Positions 1-8,875 are shown, counted from the stretch's first letter. The stretch: 64,000 bases of DNA from JAAZKA01 sp034926225 (GCA_034926225.1 JAYFRF010000007.1:149325-213324), one strand, 5' to 3'. Numbers and translations are program-made. Notes: generated by a model not told the origin, from the sequence alone.

Positions 1-729
1 CTCCGCCGCGTCTCCGATGAGCTAAGCTCCGCCCTGTCCGTCCTGCAGCTTGTCGCACATTGGGGTATTGTCGCCGGCTGTGTCATCCTCTTTTCCCGCG
101 ACGACGGCATGGCGCTCCAATACCTTTTTATCGGTTTGATCATGCTCTATGTTGCCGGACTGAAATTCCGTTGGTTTGCCGCGGGCGCCCTTTGTGTCGC
201 CGTTGCGGCGCCCCTGATCTGGCGCTACGCGATGGACGAGTATCAACAGCTCCGCATCCTTGTGATCTTCGATCCCTCCCTCGACGCTGCCAAGGCGTAT
301 CAGGCCGCGCAGACACGCCGGGCCATCGGGTCCGGCCTCCTGACCGGCCAAGGGTACCTCCAAGGCTCTTTAACTCAGCGTTCCCTTATCCCCACCAAAC
401 ATACCGACGCCATCTTCGCCGTTGCCGGCGAGGAATTCGGCTTCCTCGGCGCAATGGGTATAGTCCTTCTCTTAACCCTCATCATCCTACGCTGTCTTAT
501 TCTCTCCGCGCGTACCTACGGTTCCGCCGACGCCGCCATATGCGCGGGGATGGCCGGCATGCTGATCTTCCAGACGGTAACCAACATCGGCATGAACATC
601 GGTCTTTTGCCTGTCATCGGCCTGACCCTCCCCTTTTTCAGCTACGGTGGTACCTCGCTTGTCACCATGTTCGGCGCGATGGGCATTGTCGCCGGGATTC
701 GTTACCGTACTTTATACTATTCGGATTAG
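1..729 (+). CDS. SEDS-family glycosyltransferase, RodA/FtsW/SpoVE-like (5' truncated)
   Basis: The frame is open from base 1, so the N-terminal part lies outside the window and 242 residues remain. SEDS proteins are integral membrane peptidoglycan glycosyltransferases that polymerise lipid II with a partner class B PBP. Hydrophobic segments run through the fragment. The diagnostic region IGSGLLTGQGYLQG followed by LIPTKHTDAIFAVAGEEFGF matches the large extracellular loop of RodA/SpoVE. The Asp of the HTD motif (about residue 136 of the fragment) corresponds to the essential catalytic Asp. The C-terminal PFFSYGGTSL motif is also family-typical. The loop reads more like RodA than FtsW, but without the N-terminus I do not choose between them. 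The gene ends 12 bases before the next gene. Confidence 0.9.
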   Translation, partial: LRRVSDELSSALSVLQLVAHWGIVAGCVILFSRDDGMALQYLFIGLIMLYVAGLKFRWFAAGALCVAVAAPLIWRYAMDEYQQLRILVIFDPSLDAAKAYQAAQTRRAIGSGLLTGQGYLQGSLTQRSLIPTKHTDAIFAVAGEEFGFLGAMGIVLLLTLIILRCLILSARTYGSADAAICAGMAGMLIFQTVTNIGMNIGLLPVIGLTLPFFSYGGTSLVTMFGAMGIVAGIRYRTLYYSD

Positions 730-741
730 AGGAACTGCACT

Positions 742-1986
742 ATGGATACCGCAAAAACGCTCCGAGTCTTCAACGGCTTCTTTCCCTATGATTACAAGGC
801 GCTCGAACAGGATATCAACGAATATGCCAGCAAAGGCTGGAAGCTTGTTTCCGTCGGACGTTTTCTGATGACCTACAAACGCGCTGATACAGTCGGGTTG
901 TGCGCACATGTCGAAGTCTTTACCGGTGCTTATGAAACTGAAAATGAAAAAAAGCTCGCCGCTTACAAGAAATCCCATGAAAAGGACGGTTGGGAACTAA
1001 TCGGCGACGTCGATTTCTTTTATATCTGGTACGCGCCCGCCGACACAAAGTTCCATGCCCCGACCTTTGAGCAAGAGCACAACCTCATGCAGAAGATGGT
1101 CTGGAGCAAGGAACTAAGCGCCCTCGGGCTCACCCTTGCCATGCTCGTTTTAGGGCTTGTCGCCATCCTTAAATGCGCTTATACCGACTTTCTGACCTTC
1201 ACCGGCGTCGGCTCCCTGTTCATTCTTCCCCTTTTCGGTATCCCGTCCATCCTCATCGGCTCGCGCCTCGTCCGAGACGTGCGGCAGCAGAGCGCTTATC
1301 TCAAACGCGGCGAAACCCTGCCCGTTCCGTCCGTCAAGGCCGCGAAGGACCGCTTTTTGCCGGTGTATTGGTTCCTTTTCATCGTCGGCCTCTACATCCT
1401 TTTGCTATTCTTCTTCGACGCCATCTATGGCTATACGCGCTACCTGATGATGATCATCCCGCTTACGCTTGCCAGCGTCGCCATTCTCTTCCTTCAGAAG
1501 ATGCCCAAAAACCGTGCCCGCCGCACCCTCATCTTCTGCGTCCTCGCCGTCTGTGGCATCGGCATGTTCTCCCTTCAGCGCTGGTCCCCCCCGCAGGCCG
1601 ACGCTCCCGCCGATACGTCCGTCGTATTAACCCTCGACGCGATCTCCGATTCCCCCTTAAAGGAAACCTATTACCGTGAAACGGTCAGTCCCGCCGTACC
1701 CGCACATTATGTCTATACCGAAACTGCCGAGTCCGGCGCGTCCGCGCAGAATGAATACTTTTCCATCCCCTTTTCCCCCATGCGCACCGTTGTTCTTTCT
1801 AAAATCCGCACGCTGATGGCTCAGTCCGGCTCCCTCACGCCCGGTGACGGGGACGCATGGACTGCCGACGAGGTATATGTCTCCACAAACGGCGCCGTTC
1901 TCGTCCTTCGCGGCAGCGAGGTCTTTTACTATTCCGCTAAGGACGGCGCTGGTTTGGCCGCGGCCTTTGCGCCCTTCCCCGACTGA
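742..1986 (+). CDS. DUF2812 domain membrane protein
   Basis: 414 residues. The first ~110 residues match the DUF2812 pattern: an N-terminal strand, then INEYASKGWKLVSV and later KDGWELIGDVDFFYIWYA, the two GWxL repeats typical of this Firmicutes family of unknown function. Hydrophobic segments follow near residues 128-147, 153-175, 205-226, 230-250 and 262-280, and a hydrophilic, probably extracytoplasmic tail of about 130 residues closes the protein. Family members often sit near PadR regulators, but none is present here. The 12-base gap to the SEDS gene upstream suggests co-transcription. Function unknown. Confidence 0.8.
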   Translation: MDTAKTLRVFNGFFPYDYKALEQDINEYASKGWKLVSVGRFLMTYKRADTVGLCAHVEVFTGAYETENEKKLAAYKKSHEKDGWELIGDVDFFYIWYAPADTKFHAPTFEQEHNLMQKMVWSKELSALGLTLAMLVLGLVAILKCAYTDFLTFTGVGSLFILPLFGIPSILIGSRLVRDVRQQSAYLKRGETLPVPSVKAAKDRFLPVYWFLFIVGLYILLLFFFDAIYGYTRYLMMIIPLTLASVAILFLQKMPKNRARRTLIFCVLAVCGIGMFSLQRWSPPQADAPADTSVVLTLDAISDSPLKETYYRETVSPAVPAHYVYTETAESGASAQNEYFSIPFSPMRTVVLSKIRTLMAQSGSLTPGDGDAWTADEVYVSTNGAVLVLRGSEVFYYSAKDGAGLAAAFAPFPD

Positions 1987-2018
1987 AGATTGTATGTTCA
2001 TAAGGAGTGACTGCATCT

Positions 2019-3068
2019 ATGCATAAATTTGCCGTCATCGGCACGAATTTTGTCACAGACTGGCTCATTTCCGCGTCCTGTGAGGTGAAAGGCGTGGAGC
2101 TTGCCGCCGTTTACTCCCGTACTGAGGAGCGCGGCCGCGTATATGCCGCACAACACGGCGCATCCCGCGTATATACCGACCTTTCCGCGCTCGCCGAGGA
2201 TACGGACATCGATTTCGTCTATATTGCGTCTCCGAATCTCTGCCACGCACCGCAGGCAATCGCACTACTCGACGCGGGTAAGCATGTCCTCTGCGAAAAG
2301 CCCATCGCGCCCGACCTTACCTCCTTCGACGCCATGCGCGCCGCCGCCGCGCGGAATCGCCTCGTGTTGATGGAAGCTATGGTCTGCGCCCACCTCCCCT
2401 GCTGGCGTTCTATCCGTGAAACGCTTACCGAAATCGCCCCTATCCGCCGCGCATCCTTTACCTTCTGCCAATATTCCTCCCGCTACGACAAATTCAAGGC
2501 GGGTATCGTCGAAAACGCCTTTAACCCGAAGCTCTGCAACGGCGCTTTGATGGATCTCGGCGTTTATACCCTTGCCGCCGCCCAGCTCGTATTCGGCACC
2601 CCCGACACCATCCGTGCCTCCATGCTCCGCATCCCCGGCGGCATCGACAGCGCTGGCTCCGTCACGCTCACCTACACCCACGCCGACCCCCTCACCTCGG
2701 GCGGTGCGATCGCGGACATCTCCTACTCAAAAATCTCCCAGGGCGCAAACCCTTGCGAGATACAGGGCGAGCGAGGCAGTCTGATCATCGACAGCATCAC
2801 GCGCCCCAAAGCCTGGAAGCTTTTGCCCCGTGACGGTTCCCGCGGCGACGGCGTCCGTGTCGCGGCGGCGGACATCGGTCCCCGCACCCTCGACGTTACC
2901 CCCGCGCGGCACCCGATGGCCTATGAGCTTGCGGAATTCATCCGCCAGATCGACGAAGGAAAATACGCGCGGTATCTCGACGCGTCCCGTGCCGTCATAG
3001 CCGTCATGGATGAGGCGCGGCGGCAGACGGGCCTCGCCTTTGATGAAAGGATAACACCGAATGCTTGA
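2019..3068 (+). CDS. Gfo/Idh/MocA family NAD(P)-dependent oxidoreductase
   Basis: 349 residues. The N-terminal Rossmann strand is FAVIGTNFVTDW, an atypical dinucleotide loop. It is followed by the family's CEKPIAP motif (EKP around residue 93) and the C-terminal GALMDLGVYTLAAAQLVFG segment seen in dihydrodiol-dehydrogenase-like members. Such enzymes oxidise or reduce a hydroxyl or keto group of sugars, inositols or related compounds. I chose the ATG at 2019, behind AAGGAG at 2002; the in-frame GTG at 2007 overlaps the ribosome site itself. It overlaps the acetyltransferase gene by 8 bases and forms an operon with the two following genes. Substrate not deducible. Confidence 0.88.
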   Translation: MHKFAVIGTNFVTDWLISASCEVKGVELAAVYSRTEERGRVYAAQHGASRVYTDLSALAEDTDIDFVYIASPNLCHAPQAIALLDAGKHVLCEKPIAPDLTSFDAMRAAAARNRLVLMEAMVCAHLPCWRSIRETLTEIAPIRRASFTFCQYSSRYDKFKAGIVENAFNPKLCNGALMDLGVYTLAAAQLVFGTPDTIRASMLRIPGGIDSAGSVTLTYTHADPLTSGGAIADISYSKISQGANPCEIQGERGSLIIDSITRPKAWKLLPRDGSRGDGVRVAAADIGPRTLDVTPARHPMAYELAEFIRQIDEGKYARYLDASRAVIAVMDEARRQTGLAFDERITPNA

Positions 3069-3678
3069 TAAAACACTGCCCAACATCAGCGTCATGCTGG
3101 AAACGCACCGTGCGTCCGAATACCCGCGCTATCCGGTTCCGGACGGCTACACCCTCTCCGGTTACCGGGAGGGCTTTGATCGGGCGTGGGCGCGCATCGA
3201 ATGCGCCGCCGAAGGAATGCGCTCCATGGATTACGCCGTGGGGATTTTTCACCGGGAATTCGGCTACGACCCCGACATGGCTCGTACCAACTGCCTATTT
3301 TTGCTCGACGCCGGCGGCGTTCCCGTCTCGACCGCGTCTTTGTGGACGGGAAATCATACCGGCGTCCCACAGCCGCGTCTGCATTATGTCGCGACCGACC
3401 CCGCGCATGAGGGGAAGGGCCTGTGCAAAGCCCTTTTGACCGCCATCTTTGATTTACAGGCTGCGCAGCATCGCGGGGAGTACATGTATCTGACCTCACA
3501 GCCCGGCAGCTTTCAGGCGATCCGCCTCTACATGCGCTTTGGCTTTACCCCATACCTCGGCCCCCGTCCCGTCAACTGGCAGCATCCCGATTTCGAAACC
3601 GATACCCCCCGCGCATGGCGGATAATACAGGATAAAATCGCTGAATTTGAGCATGAGGGAGCGAACAACCGTGTATGA
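3061..3678 (+). CDS. GNAT family N-acetyltransferase
   Basis: 205 residues. The acetyl-CoA-binding motif A is visible as LHYVATDPAHEGKGLCKALL, with the R/Q-x-x-G-x-G/A loop in the form HEGKGLCKA, followed by the FYxxxGF-like segment RLYMRFGFTPYL. GNAT enzymes move an acetyl group from acetyl-CoA to an amine. The gene overlaps both neighbours by 8 bases, so it is translationally coupled to the Gfo/Idh oxidoreductase and the TIM-barrel protein. A role in acetylating an amino sugar or small metabolite handled by those enzymes is inference. Confidence 0.85.
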   Translation: MLDKTLPNISVMLETHRASEYPRYPVPDGYTLSGYREGFDRAWARIECAAEGMRSMDYAVGIFHREFGYDPDMARTNCLFLLDAGGVPVSTASLWTGNHTGVPQPRLHYVATDPAHEGKGLCKALLTAIFDLQAAQHRGEYMYLTSQPGSFQAIRLYMRFGFTPYLGPRPVNWQHPDFETDTPRAWRIIQDKIAEFEHEGANNRV

Positions 3679-4465
3679 TCTAACACTGGCGCGCAACATC
3701 CCCTACAACAGCATCAACGATGAGCTGGTTTGTGCCTATGTGGAGGCCGGCATCACCGATGTGGAAATCTCCCCCGGCGGCATTCTCCCCACCTTCGGCT
3801 CCGACGCCGATCTCGCGGAGGCTGTTCGCCGTATCGGCATCCTCCGTGCCCACGGCGTAACCGTACAGTCTGTACATCTGCCGTTCGGCTGGGACTGGGA
3901 CGCGTCCGCCGTTACGCCCGGGCAGCACCGGTTCCTCTTGCAGCGTCAGCTGACCGTCGCGAACGCCTTCCTCCCCGCGCGGCCGTCCCGCTTCGTCCTC
4001 CATCCCTGTTACTGGCCAATCCCTGAGGAGGAGACCGCGACGCGCATCGCACATATCCGGGAAAACGCCTCCGCGATCGCCCGCGAGACCGGCATTCCCG
4101 TCGCGCTCGAGGACTTGAAGATCGACCGCATCGGCGGCAGCTCCGAGGAGCTTCTCATCCTCGCGGAAGGCCTCGACAACGTCGGCTTCTGCGTCGATAT
4201 GAACCATTTTATGCGTGAACGCGCCGAGGATGCCATCCGCAGACTCGGTTCCCGCATCCTGACCGTTCATATTTCCGACTACGACTTCATCGACGAGCGG
4301 CACTGGCTCCCCGGCGAAGGTAAAAACGACTGGAACGCCATCCTCGCCGCGCTGCACGACGTCGGTTATGCGGGGCCGTTTATGTATGAGGTGCGTGCGT
4401 ATTATACCCCGGCAGCCGTCGCGGAGAACAAACGCCGGTTATTCGCCGAATTCAACGCGTTATAA
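3671..4465 (+). CDS. Sugar phosphate isomerase/epimerase (AP endonuclease 2 / xylose isomerase-like TIM barrel)
   Basis: 264 residues from a GTG start at 3671, preceded by GAGGGAG at 3655-3661. This start gives the same 8-base overlap as the preceding gene pair; in-frame TTG (3647) and ATG (3653) lie before or inside the ribosome site. The metal-binding barrel motifs are present: VALEDLKID (Glu ligand), NVGFCVDMNHFM (Asp and His), LTVHISDYD (His) and PFMYEVR (Glu). Members isomerise or epimerise sugars, inosose or hydroxypyruvate. With an oxidoreductase and an acetyltransferase it forms a three-gene metabolic operon whose substrate is unknown. Confidence 0.87.
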   Translation: MYDLTLARNIPYNSINDELVCAYVEAGITDVEISPGGILPTFGSDADLAEAVRRIGILRAHGVTVQSVHLPFGWDWDASAVTPGQHRFLLQRQLTVANAFLPARPSRFVLHPCYWPIPEEETATRIAHIRENASAIARETGIPVALEDLKIDRIGGSSEELLILAEGLDNVGFCVDMNHFMRERAEDAIRRLGSRILTVHISDYDFIDERHWLPGEGKNDWNAILAALHDVGYAGPFMYEVRAYYTPAAVAENKRRLFAEFNAL

Positions 4466-4493
4466 ACCGAAAATATACCCGATATACATGAGA

Positions 4494-4510
4494 GGCGGTT
4501 ATCAGCCGCC
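4494..4510. terminator. Weak hairpin between convergent genes
   Basis: GGCGG-TTATCA-GCCGCC forms a short GC-rich hairpin in the 80-base gap between the converging genes ending at 4465 and 4546. There is no clear T-run on either side, so its role as a terminator is uncertain. Confidence 0.3.
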
Positions 4511-4545
4511 CGCAGACAGATGACAACCGCTCCTATTGAGATATC

Positions 4546-5445
4546 TTATTCGATTTCCAGCAGCTTTTTCGCGTTCCCCTCCGCGATCTTATAGAACACC
4601 TCGTCCGAAATCCGGCCTTCGTTATTCCAGCGGATCATCAGCTCCGGCAGCGGCACCTCCATCGTCGGGAAGCACATGTCCGTACCGAAGAACAGGCGAT
4701 CCTGGAACTCCGTCATAAACTTCGGCCCGTATTCCTCATCCCGCGCAAACGCGTTGTAGGCCGTGAAGTCCGAGAGGTCGCCCATCAGGTTCGGATATGC
4801 CCGGAAAAGCTTCGGCACCGTGCCTTCCTCGACGATCTTCCCCTTTGGCAAGCGGCCCACCTGCCCGCCGTCCCGTGTGAACACAAAGCTGCGTGACCCG
4901 GTCGTCTCGAGCTTGCCGATCTCCGACCAGAAGACCGGCCCGTGTCCGAAGATCGTCAGCTTCGGGAACCGCTGCAAGGTATGCTCCAGCTGCGGTAACC
5001 CTGGATCGTCGTACAGGCCGAAGTCGCCGGATTTGACGTCCGAACCATCGTAGATCACCGGCAGCCCCACCTTCTCCGCACACGCAAACAGGTTCTGCAC
5101 CAGCGGATCCTGTACCTCCAGATTCGGCATGACCTCGCCAATTCCCTTGCAGCCGCGTTCCTTATAATATTCAAATACGCGGTCGAGCGGCGCATACGGG
5201 GAATCCGACATCGCACGCGGGTCGATGTTGCAAAATGGGATCACGCGGTCAGGGTAGGCGTCGTGCATGTCGAGAATATCCTCGTTAGCCTGGGGGAAGT
5301 AGATTTCCGGGCTGACAATCGGCAATATCACGCATTTAGATACCCCCATCGTGTCATACCGCGCGAGTAGCTCCTCGATCGTGCAGAATTTCGTCACGAA
5401 CGGCACGGGCTTGCGATAGGCATGCGTATGGAAATCGATAAACAC
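4546..5445 (-). CDS. Amidohydrolase family 2 (TIM-barrel metal-dependent hydrolase)
   Basis: 299 residues. The N-terminus FIDFHTHAYR carries the HxH metal motif. Further barrel motifs are GIGEVMPN, KLTIFGHGP (His) and DRLFFGTDMCFP (the late-barrel Asp). This is the amidohydrolase_2 pattern of decarboxylases, hydrolases and lactonases. The start is the GTG at 5445 behind GGGAGG (5455-5460). The frame stays open upstream to 5829, but that extension is antisense to the MORN gene and lacks family sequence. A single-gene unit whose promoter shares the gap with the divergent MORN gene. Confidence 0.88.
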   Translation of the reverse strand: MFIDFHTHAYRKPVPFVTKFCTIEELLARYDTMGVSKCVILPIVSPEIYFPQANEDILDMHDAYPDRVIPFCNIDPRAMSDSPYAPLDRVFEYYKERGCKGIGEVMPNLEVQDPLVQNLFACAEKVGLPVIYDGSDVKSGDFGLYDDPGLPQLEHTLQRFPKLTIFGHGPVFWSEIGKLETTGSRSFVFTRDGGQVGRLPKGKIVEEGTVPKLFRAYPNLMGDLSDFTAYNAFARDEEYGPKFMTEFQDRLFFGTDMCFPTMEVPLPELMIRWNNEGRISDEVFYKIAEGNAKKLLEIE

Positions 5446-5483
5446 AGGTATTTCCTCCCTTTTTTGATGATCTAGTCTTTTGT

Positions 5484-5512
5484 AGTTTAGCATATTTCCT
5501 TTCTCTTTGCAA
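5484..5512 (-). promoter_or_regulatory. Promoter of the amidohydrolase gene
   Basis: On the minus strand TTGCAA (5507-5512), 17-base spacer, TAAACT (5484-5489), about 40 bases before the GTG start. Four of six bases match the sigma-A -10. Confidence 0.5.
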
Positions 5513-5523
5513 GGAGGCTTTTC

Positions 5524-6816
5524 ATGTATTGCAGAAATTGCGGCAAAAGTATCCCGGATAATACCGTCTTCTGCCCCGCCTGCGGCTACTCCACGGGCGC
5601 GGTATCCTCCGACGCCGCCAAGAGTCCAGCACACGACCCTTCCGGTAATCCCCGACGCGGCATCCTGTCCGCTGTGATTGCTGTGATTCTCGGCCTCATC
5701 CTCATCTCCCTGATCGTCTTCTTTATCTGGCTCGCCCGCTCCTCCTCCGAAGCCCCCGCATCCGAAAATCAGGGCGCGCCTACGACCGCTTCCTCTCCCG
5801 CACAAACCATCGCCACTACCACCGCCCAAACGACAACCTCTGCCAGTACCACGACGACTACAACCACGACCGCCAGGACAACCACCCTGCGAAACGGAAC
5901 GATCGATAATCAGGAATACCCCGACGGTACTTACAACGGTGACTACATCGATGATAAGCGCGAGGGCATGGGCAACTTCCTATTCCATGACGGCCGCGAA
6001 TACTCCGGCGAATGGCGTTACGACCAAATCAACGGTTACGGTGAAATGACCTACCCCGACGGTTCGGTCTACGAGGGCGAATGGATCTCCGGCGTCATGA
6101 ACGGCGTCGGTAAGATGACTTATACCGACGGCTCCGTTTATGAGGGCGAGTATCTCGACGGACTGCGTGACGGCGAAGGCAAGATGTCCTACACGGACGG
6201 CACCGTTTTCGACGGCATGTGGGCGGCGGACGACCGAGGCGACTACGGCTCGCTCACCCTTCCTGACTTCGGCACCTACACAGGCCATTTCACAGACGGC
6301 GCCATGACCGACGAAAACGCCACGATCGTTTACCCCGATACCAGTATCTATCAAGGCGGCGTCGTCAACGGTAAGCGCGAGGGGCTTGGCCGCATGCAGT
6401 TTGCCAATGGCGATTATTACGTCGGCTCTTATGAAAACGATGCCCGCAACGGTACCGGCTCGTTTACCTGGGTGGGCGGCGACACCTATGAGGGTACCTT
6501 CCGCGACAATCTGCGTGACGGTACCGGCACCTACACATGGGCCGATAACGGCAATGTCTACAGCGGCGATTTCGTCTCCGACATCCGTACCGGTATGGGC
6601 GTCATGACTTATGCAGACGGCTCCCGTTTCGAAGGCTCCTTTGAGGATGGGCAGCGTATCAGCGGCACCTTCTACTTTGCAAACGGTGACTGGATCAACG
6701 GGGATTACACCGATGACAGCGCGACCGGCGTCTTCTTATACTACCGCGCTACCAACGGCAAGTTGGATTACGCTTACTACGAGGACGGTGTCTTTCTCTA
6801 CTATGTGAAGGGGTGA
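5524..6816 (+). CDS. Zinc-ribbon / transmembrane / MORN-repeat protein
   Basis: 430 residues. Residues 1-21 are a zinc ribbon (Cys3, Cys6, Cys17, Cys20; CxxCG...CPxCG). A single transmembrane helix spans about 47-69, followed by a Thr/Ser-rich low-complexity linker (about 85-125). From about 134 to the C-terminus there are roughly 12 tandem MORN units of about 23 residues (pattern YxGxxxxGxxxGxGxxxYxDG, for example YEGEWISGVMNGVGKMTY). The zinc ribbon should be cytoplasmic and the repeats outside, anchored near the membrane. MORN repeats mediate protein or lipid contacts and have no known catalytic activity. RBS AAGGAGG at 5511-5517. A small membrane-protein gene follows after 4 bases. Confidence 0.88.
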   Translation: MYCRNCGKSIPDNTVFCPACGYSTGAVSSDAAKSPAHDPSGNPRRGILSAVIAVILGLILISLIVFFIWLARSSSEAPASENQGAPTTASSPAQTIATTTAQTTTSASTTTTTTTTARTTTLRNGTIDNQEYPDGTYNGDYIDDKREGMGNFLFHDGREYSGEWRYDQINGYGEMTYPDGSVYEGEWISGVMNGVGKMTYTDGSVYEGEYLDGLRDGEGKMSYTDGTVFDGMWAADDRGDYGSLTLPDFGTYTGHFTDGAMTDENATIVYPDTSIYQGGVVNGKREGLGRMQFANGDYYVGSYENDARNGTGSFTWVGGDTYEGTFRDNLRDGTGTYTWADNGNVYSGDFVSDIRTGMGVMTYADGSRFEGSFEDGQRISGTFYFANGDWINGDYTDDSATGVFLYYRATNGKLDYAYYEDGVFLYYVKG

Positions 6817-6820
6817 TGTT

Positions 6821-7006
6821 ATGGATTTAGGGCATGCTTTGCTCCTTTTGACCGCTTTTATTCCGTTTTCCGTATTGTTTTTCGCCGCATGGCGAAAAAA
6901 GGGCCGCCGCGCGTTCCTGATCGTCTCCCTGACGAGCTTCCTGCTCGCGCTTACAACGCTCCTCTGCGCGCTGCTACCCCTTTTGCTTCGTGGGGGTATT
7001 CATTGA
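6821..7006 (+). CDS. Small two-helix membrane protein
   Basis: 61 residues with two hydrophobic helices (about 5-24 and 32-54) separated by the positively charged loop AWRKKGRRA. By the positive-inside rule the loop is cytoplasmic. It starts 4 bases after the MORN gene and has a GGGGTG ribosome site, so it is probably translated in the same operon. It matches no family I recognise and could be an accessory of the MORN protein. Confidence 0.6.
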   Translation: MDLGHALLLLTAFIPFSVLFFAAWRKKGRRAFLIVSLTSFLLALTTLLCALLPLLLRGGIH

Positions 7007-7033
7007 ATCGACGAACTTTTTCTACAAATAGCC

Positions 7034-7062
7034 TTGCTTTTTCCCATAAATTCCTGTATACT
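7034..7062 (+). promoter_or_regulatory. Promoter of the gene at 7120
   Basis: TTGCTT (7034-7039), 17-base spacer, TATACT (7057-7062), about 60 bases before the ATG at 7120. Confidence 0.6.
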
Positions 7063-7119
7063 GTAAACGAAGTCTTCCCATCCCGATCGTACTGTCAGGC
7101 AAGGAGGTAAATTCTGCTC

Positions 7120-8718
7120 ATGGAACTGAAATTCGTTGCGCACACTTATCCGACGACCGAATTCCCCTACTTTGGCGCACGCATCGCCGTATCGGGTCTT
7201 TTGGTCGATGATACCGTCTCCCGCTGCACCGTAAACGACGCCTGGGTTCGCGATGTATTCGTCTTTAACGACGGTGAACACTGCCGTAAGGGTCTTCTGC
7301 GCGCAGGCGCGGGGTATGTCGAGCTGCGCGTCCGTACCGATGCCCGCATCGGCGACCGCCCCGTCATATCCGTCGCCCTTGCATCCGGCGATACGGCCAC
7401 GGTTGAGTGTCCCGCCGTCGCGCAGACCGACGCATGGCCCCTCCCCGCATGGAAGTACTGCGCCGCTGTCGTGCTCGACAATCCAAGCGCCATCGATCGC
7501 TCCGCCGAGCCCGTCCATCAGGCTATGGCGCTCTATCTTGACCGTCTCTCTGACCCCGTACGCGAGGTTCGCGTTCTTGCCGTCTGCCCCGATTCCGGCC
7601 GTATGACCGAGATTCCCTCTCAGGTCTACCATGTTTCCCAATGGGACGGTTTCGCGGACAAACACTGTCAGCCTACCATGAATTTTGACGTCGCCTTCCT
7701 CGCGTCCGTCCGCGCGTTTTCAAAGGCCGTTTATCTCATTTTCTATGGCAACCCGGCCGCCGTAAAGCCTGAGTATACTACCGATCTATCCATTTCCGGC
7801 GAGGGTCTTGCCCGAACGATCGAAAATGAATTCTATAAAATCTCTCTCCACGGCCCCTCCGGCTCCATCGATGAAATCACTGTCAAGCAGGGTGTTAACC
7901 AGACTTTCGCGCATCATCTCGAAACCAACGGCTCCATGAACTGGAACCCCGATATTTACGCCCCGCCGACACCGTGGAATCATATCTCCGACTGGGATCC
8001 CCCGGAAAACTATGAGTTCGAAATCGGACCCGTCTTTATCTCCCTCAAGCGTTGGGGCGTTATGCCGATGTACGAGGACGTCCTTTGCTCGGTCACCTAC
8101 ACCTTCTACGCCTCCTACCGCCCCGTGATCGTCGCGTCTACCATGGAATTGACGAAGGACCGCGATGTCATCGCGCTGCGCAACGGGGAGGTCGTCATGA
8201 ACCGTGACCTCGCGGAAGAAGTTGCCTGGCGCAACATGGACGGCACCGTCACGACCTCCTATATCGGTGAGCTGCCCCGCCATCCCATCATGGGCAAGCG
8301 GCTTCCCGTGACCACGCCGTGGGTTGCGCTCTACAACCGCGACAAAGAAGCCGCCCTCGCGATTTCCTATATCGAGAATTCTAATATCCGCCGCGACCGC
8401 GGCATCGAACGCGTCGATCAGCACCTCTACATTCATATCGGCCCGTGGATCTATGTCGCTCGTCCGCTTCTTTACACCTTCGTCGGCAACAACCCGCAGC
8501 GCGTCATGCACGCCTTCGGCAACACGCTCCATTATGAGAAGATGGCGTGGAACCCCATGCGCCTGCACTTCCGCCGCGACGACGCCTTCGATGAGATAGA
8601 GGATGTCACCCAGTCGCTCCGGCTTCCCCTGCAAACCTGCGTTTTCCTCGACACCGATGAACGCGTACCGACGGAATGGATTCCGCCCATCCTGCTTGCG
8701 GAATTCGACGAGCTATAA
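7120..8718 (+). CDS. Uncharacterised 532-residue protein, possible mutarotase-like beta-sandwich
   Basis: I do not recognise a named family. It has no signal peptide and no membrane helix. The middle segment ARTIENEFYKISLHGPSGSI DEI (about residues 230-250) resembles the entry strand of galactose-mutarotase-like domains in glycosidases and polysaccharide lyases (the LENEFxRVxxD...GxI pattern). It is followed by aromatic-rich, beta-strand-rich sequence with many Trp and His (PTPWNHISDWDPPENYEF). This suggests a carbohydrate-binding or -processing role, which is inference. A strong ribosome site AAGGAGG precedes the ATG. The gene stands alone between its own promoter (7034) and a terminator (8734). 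Confidence 0.7.
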   Translation: MELKFVAHTYPTTEFPYFGARIAVSGLLVDDTVSRCTVNDAWVRDVFVFNDGEHCRKGLLRAGAGYVELRVRTDARIGDRPVISVALASGDTATVECPAVAQTDAWPLPAWKYCAAVVLDNPSAIDRSAEPVHQAMALYLDRLSDPVREVRVLAVCPDSGRMTEIPSQVYHVSQWDGFADKHCQPTMNFDVAFLASVRAFSKAVYLIFYGNPAAVKPEYTTDLSISGEGLARTIENEFYKISLHGPSGSIDEITVKQGVNQTFAHHLETNGSMNWNPDIYAPPTPWNHISDWDPPENYEFEIGPVFISLKRWGVMPMYEDVLCSVTYTFYASYRPVIVASTMELTKDRDVIALRNGEVVMNRDLAEEVAWRNMDGTVTTSYIGELPRHPIMGKRLPVTTPWVALYNRDKEAALAISYIENSNIRRDRGIERVDQHLYIHIGPWIYVARPLLYTFVGNNPQRVMHAFGNTLHYEKMAWNPMRLHFRRDDAFDEIEDVTQSLRLPLQTCVFLDTDERVPTEWIPPILLAEFDEL

Positions 8719-8733
8719 CTTCTGGCCGTAATT

Positions 8734-8774
8734 GCCTCGGCGGAGTTTTTAACGCTCCGTCGAGGCTTTTATTT
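8734..8774 (+). terminator. Intrinsic terminator
   Basis: A 12-bp stem (8734-8745 with 8755-8766, one G-T pair) is followed by TTTTATTT, 16 bases after the stop at 8718. Confidence 0.85.
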
Positions 8775-8846
8775 GACATCTTTTGGCTGTTTTTTTGTTG
8801 TCATATAGCATATTATGTCGTTTTCGTAAATTTATTGAATAATCTC

Positions 8847-8875
8847 TTTACAAACCGCATATTGTTTCGTATACT
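8847..8875 (+). promoter_or_regulatory. Promoter of the pssA-popT pair
   Basis: TTTACA (8847-8852), 17-base spacer, TATACT (8870-8875), 35 bases before the ATG at 8911. Confidence 0.6.

Noticed and set aside
5446..5829. N-terminal extension of the amidohydrolase frame
   Set aside because: It is antisense to the MORN gene and crosses the divergent promoter; the GTG at 5445 has a good ribosome site.
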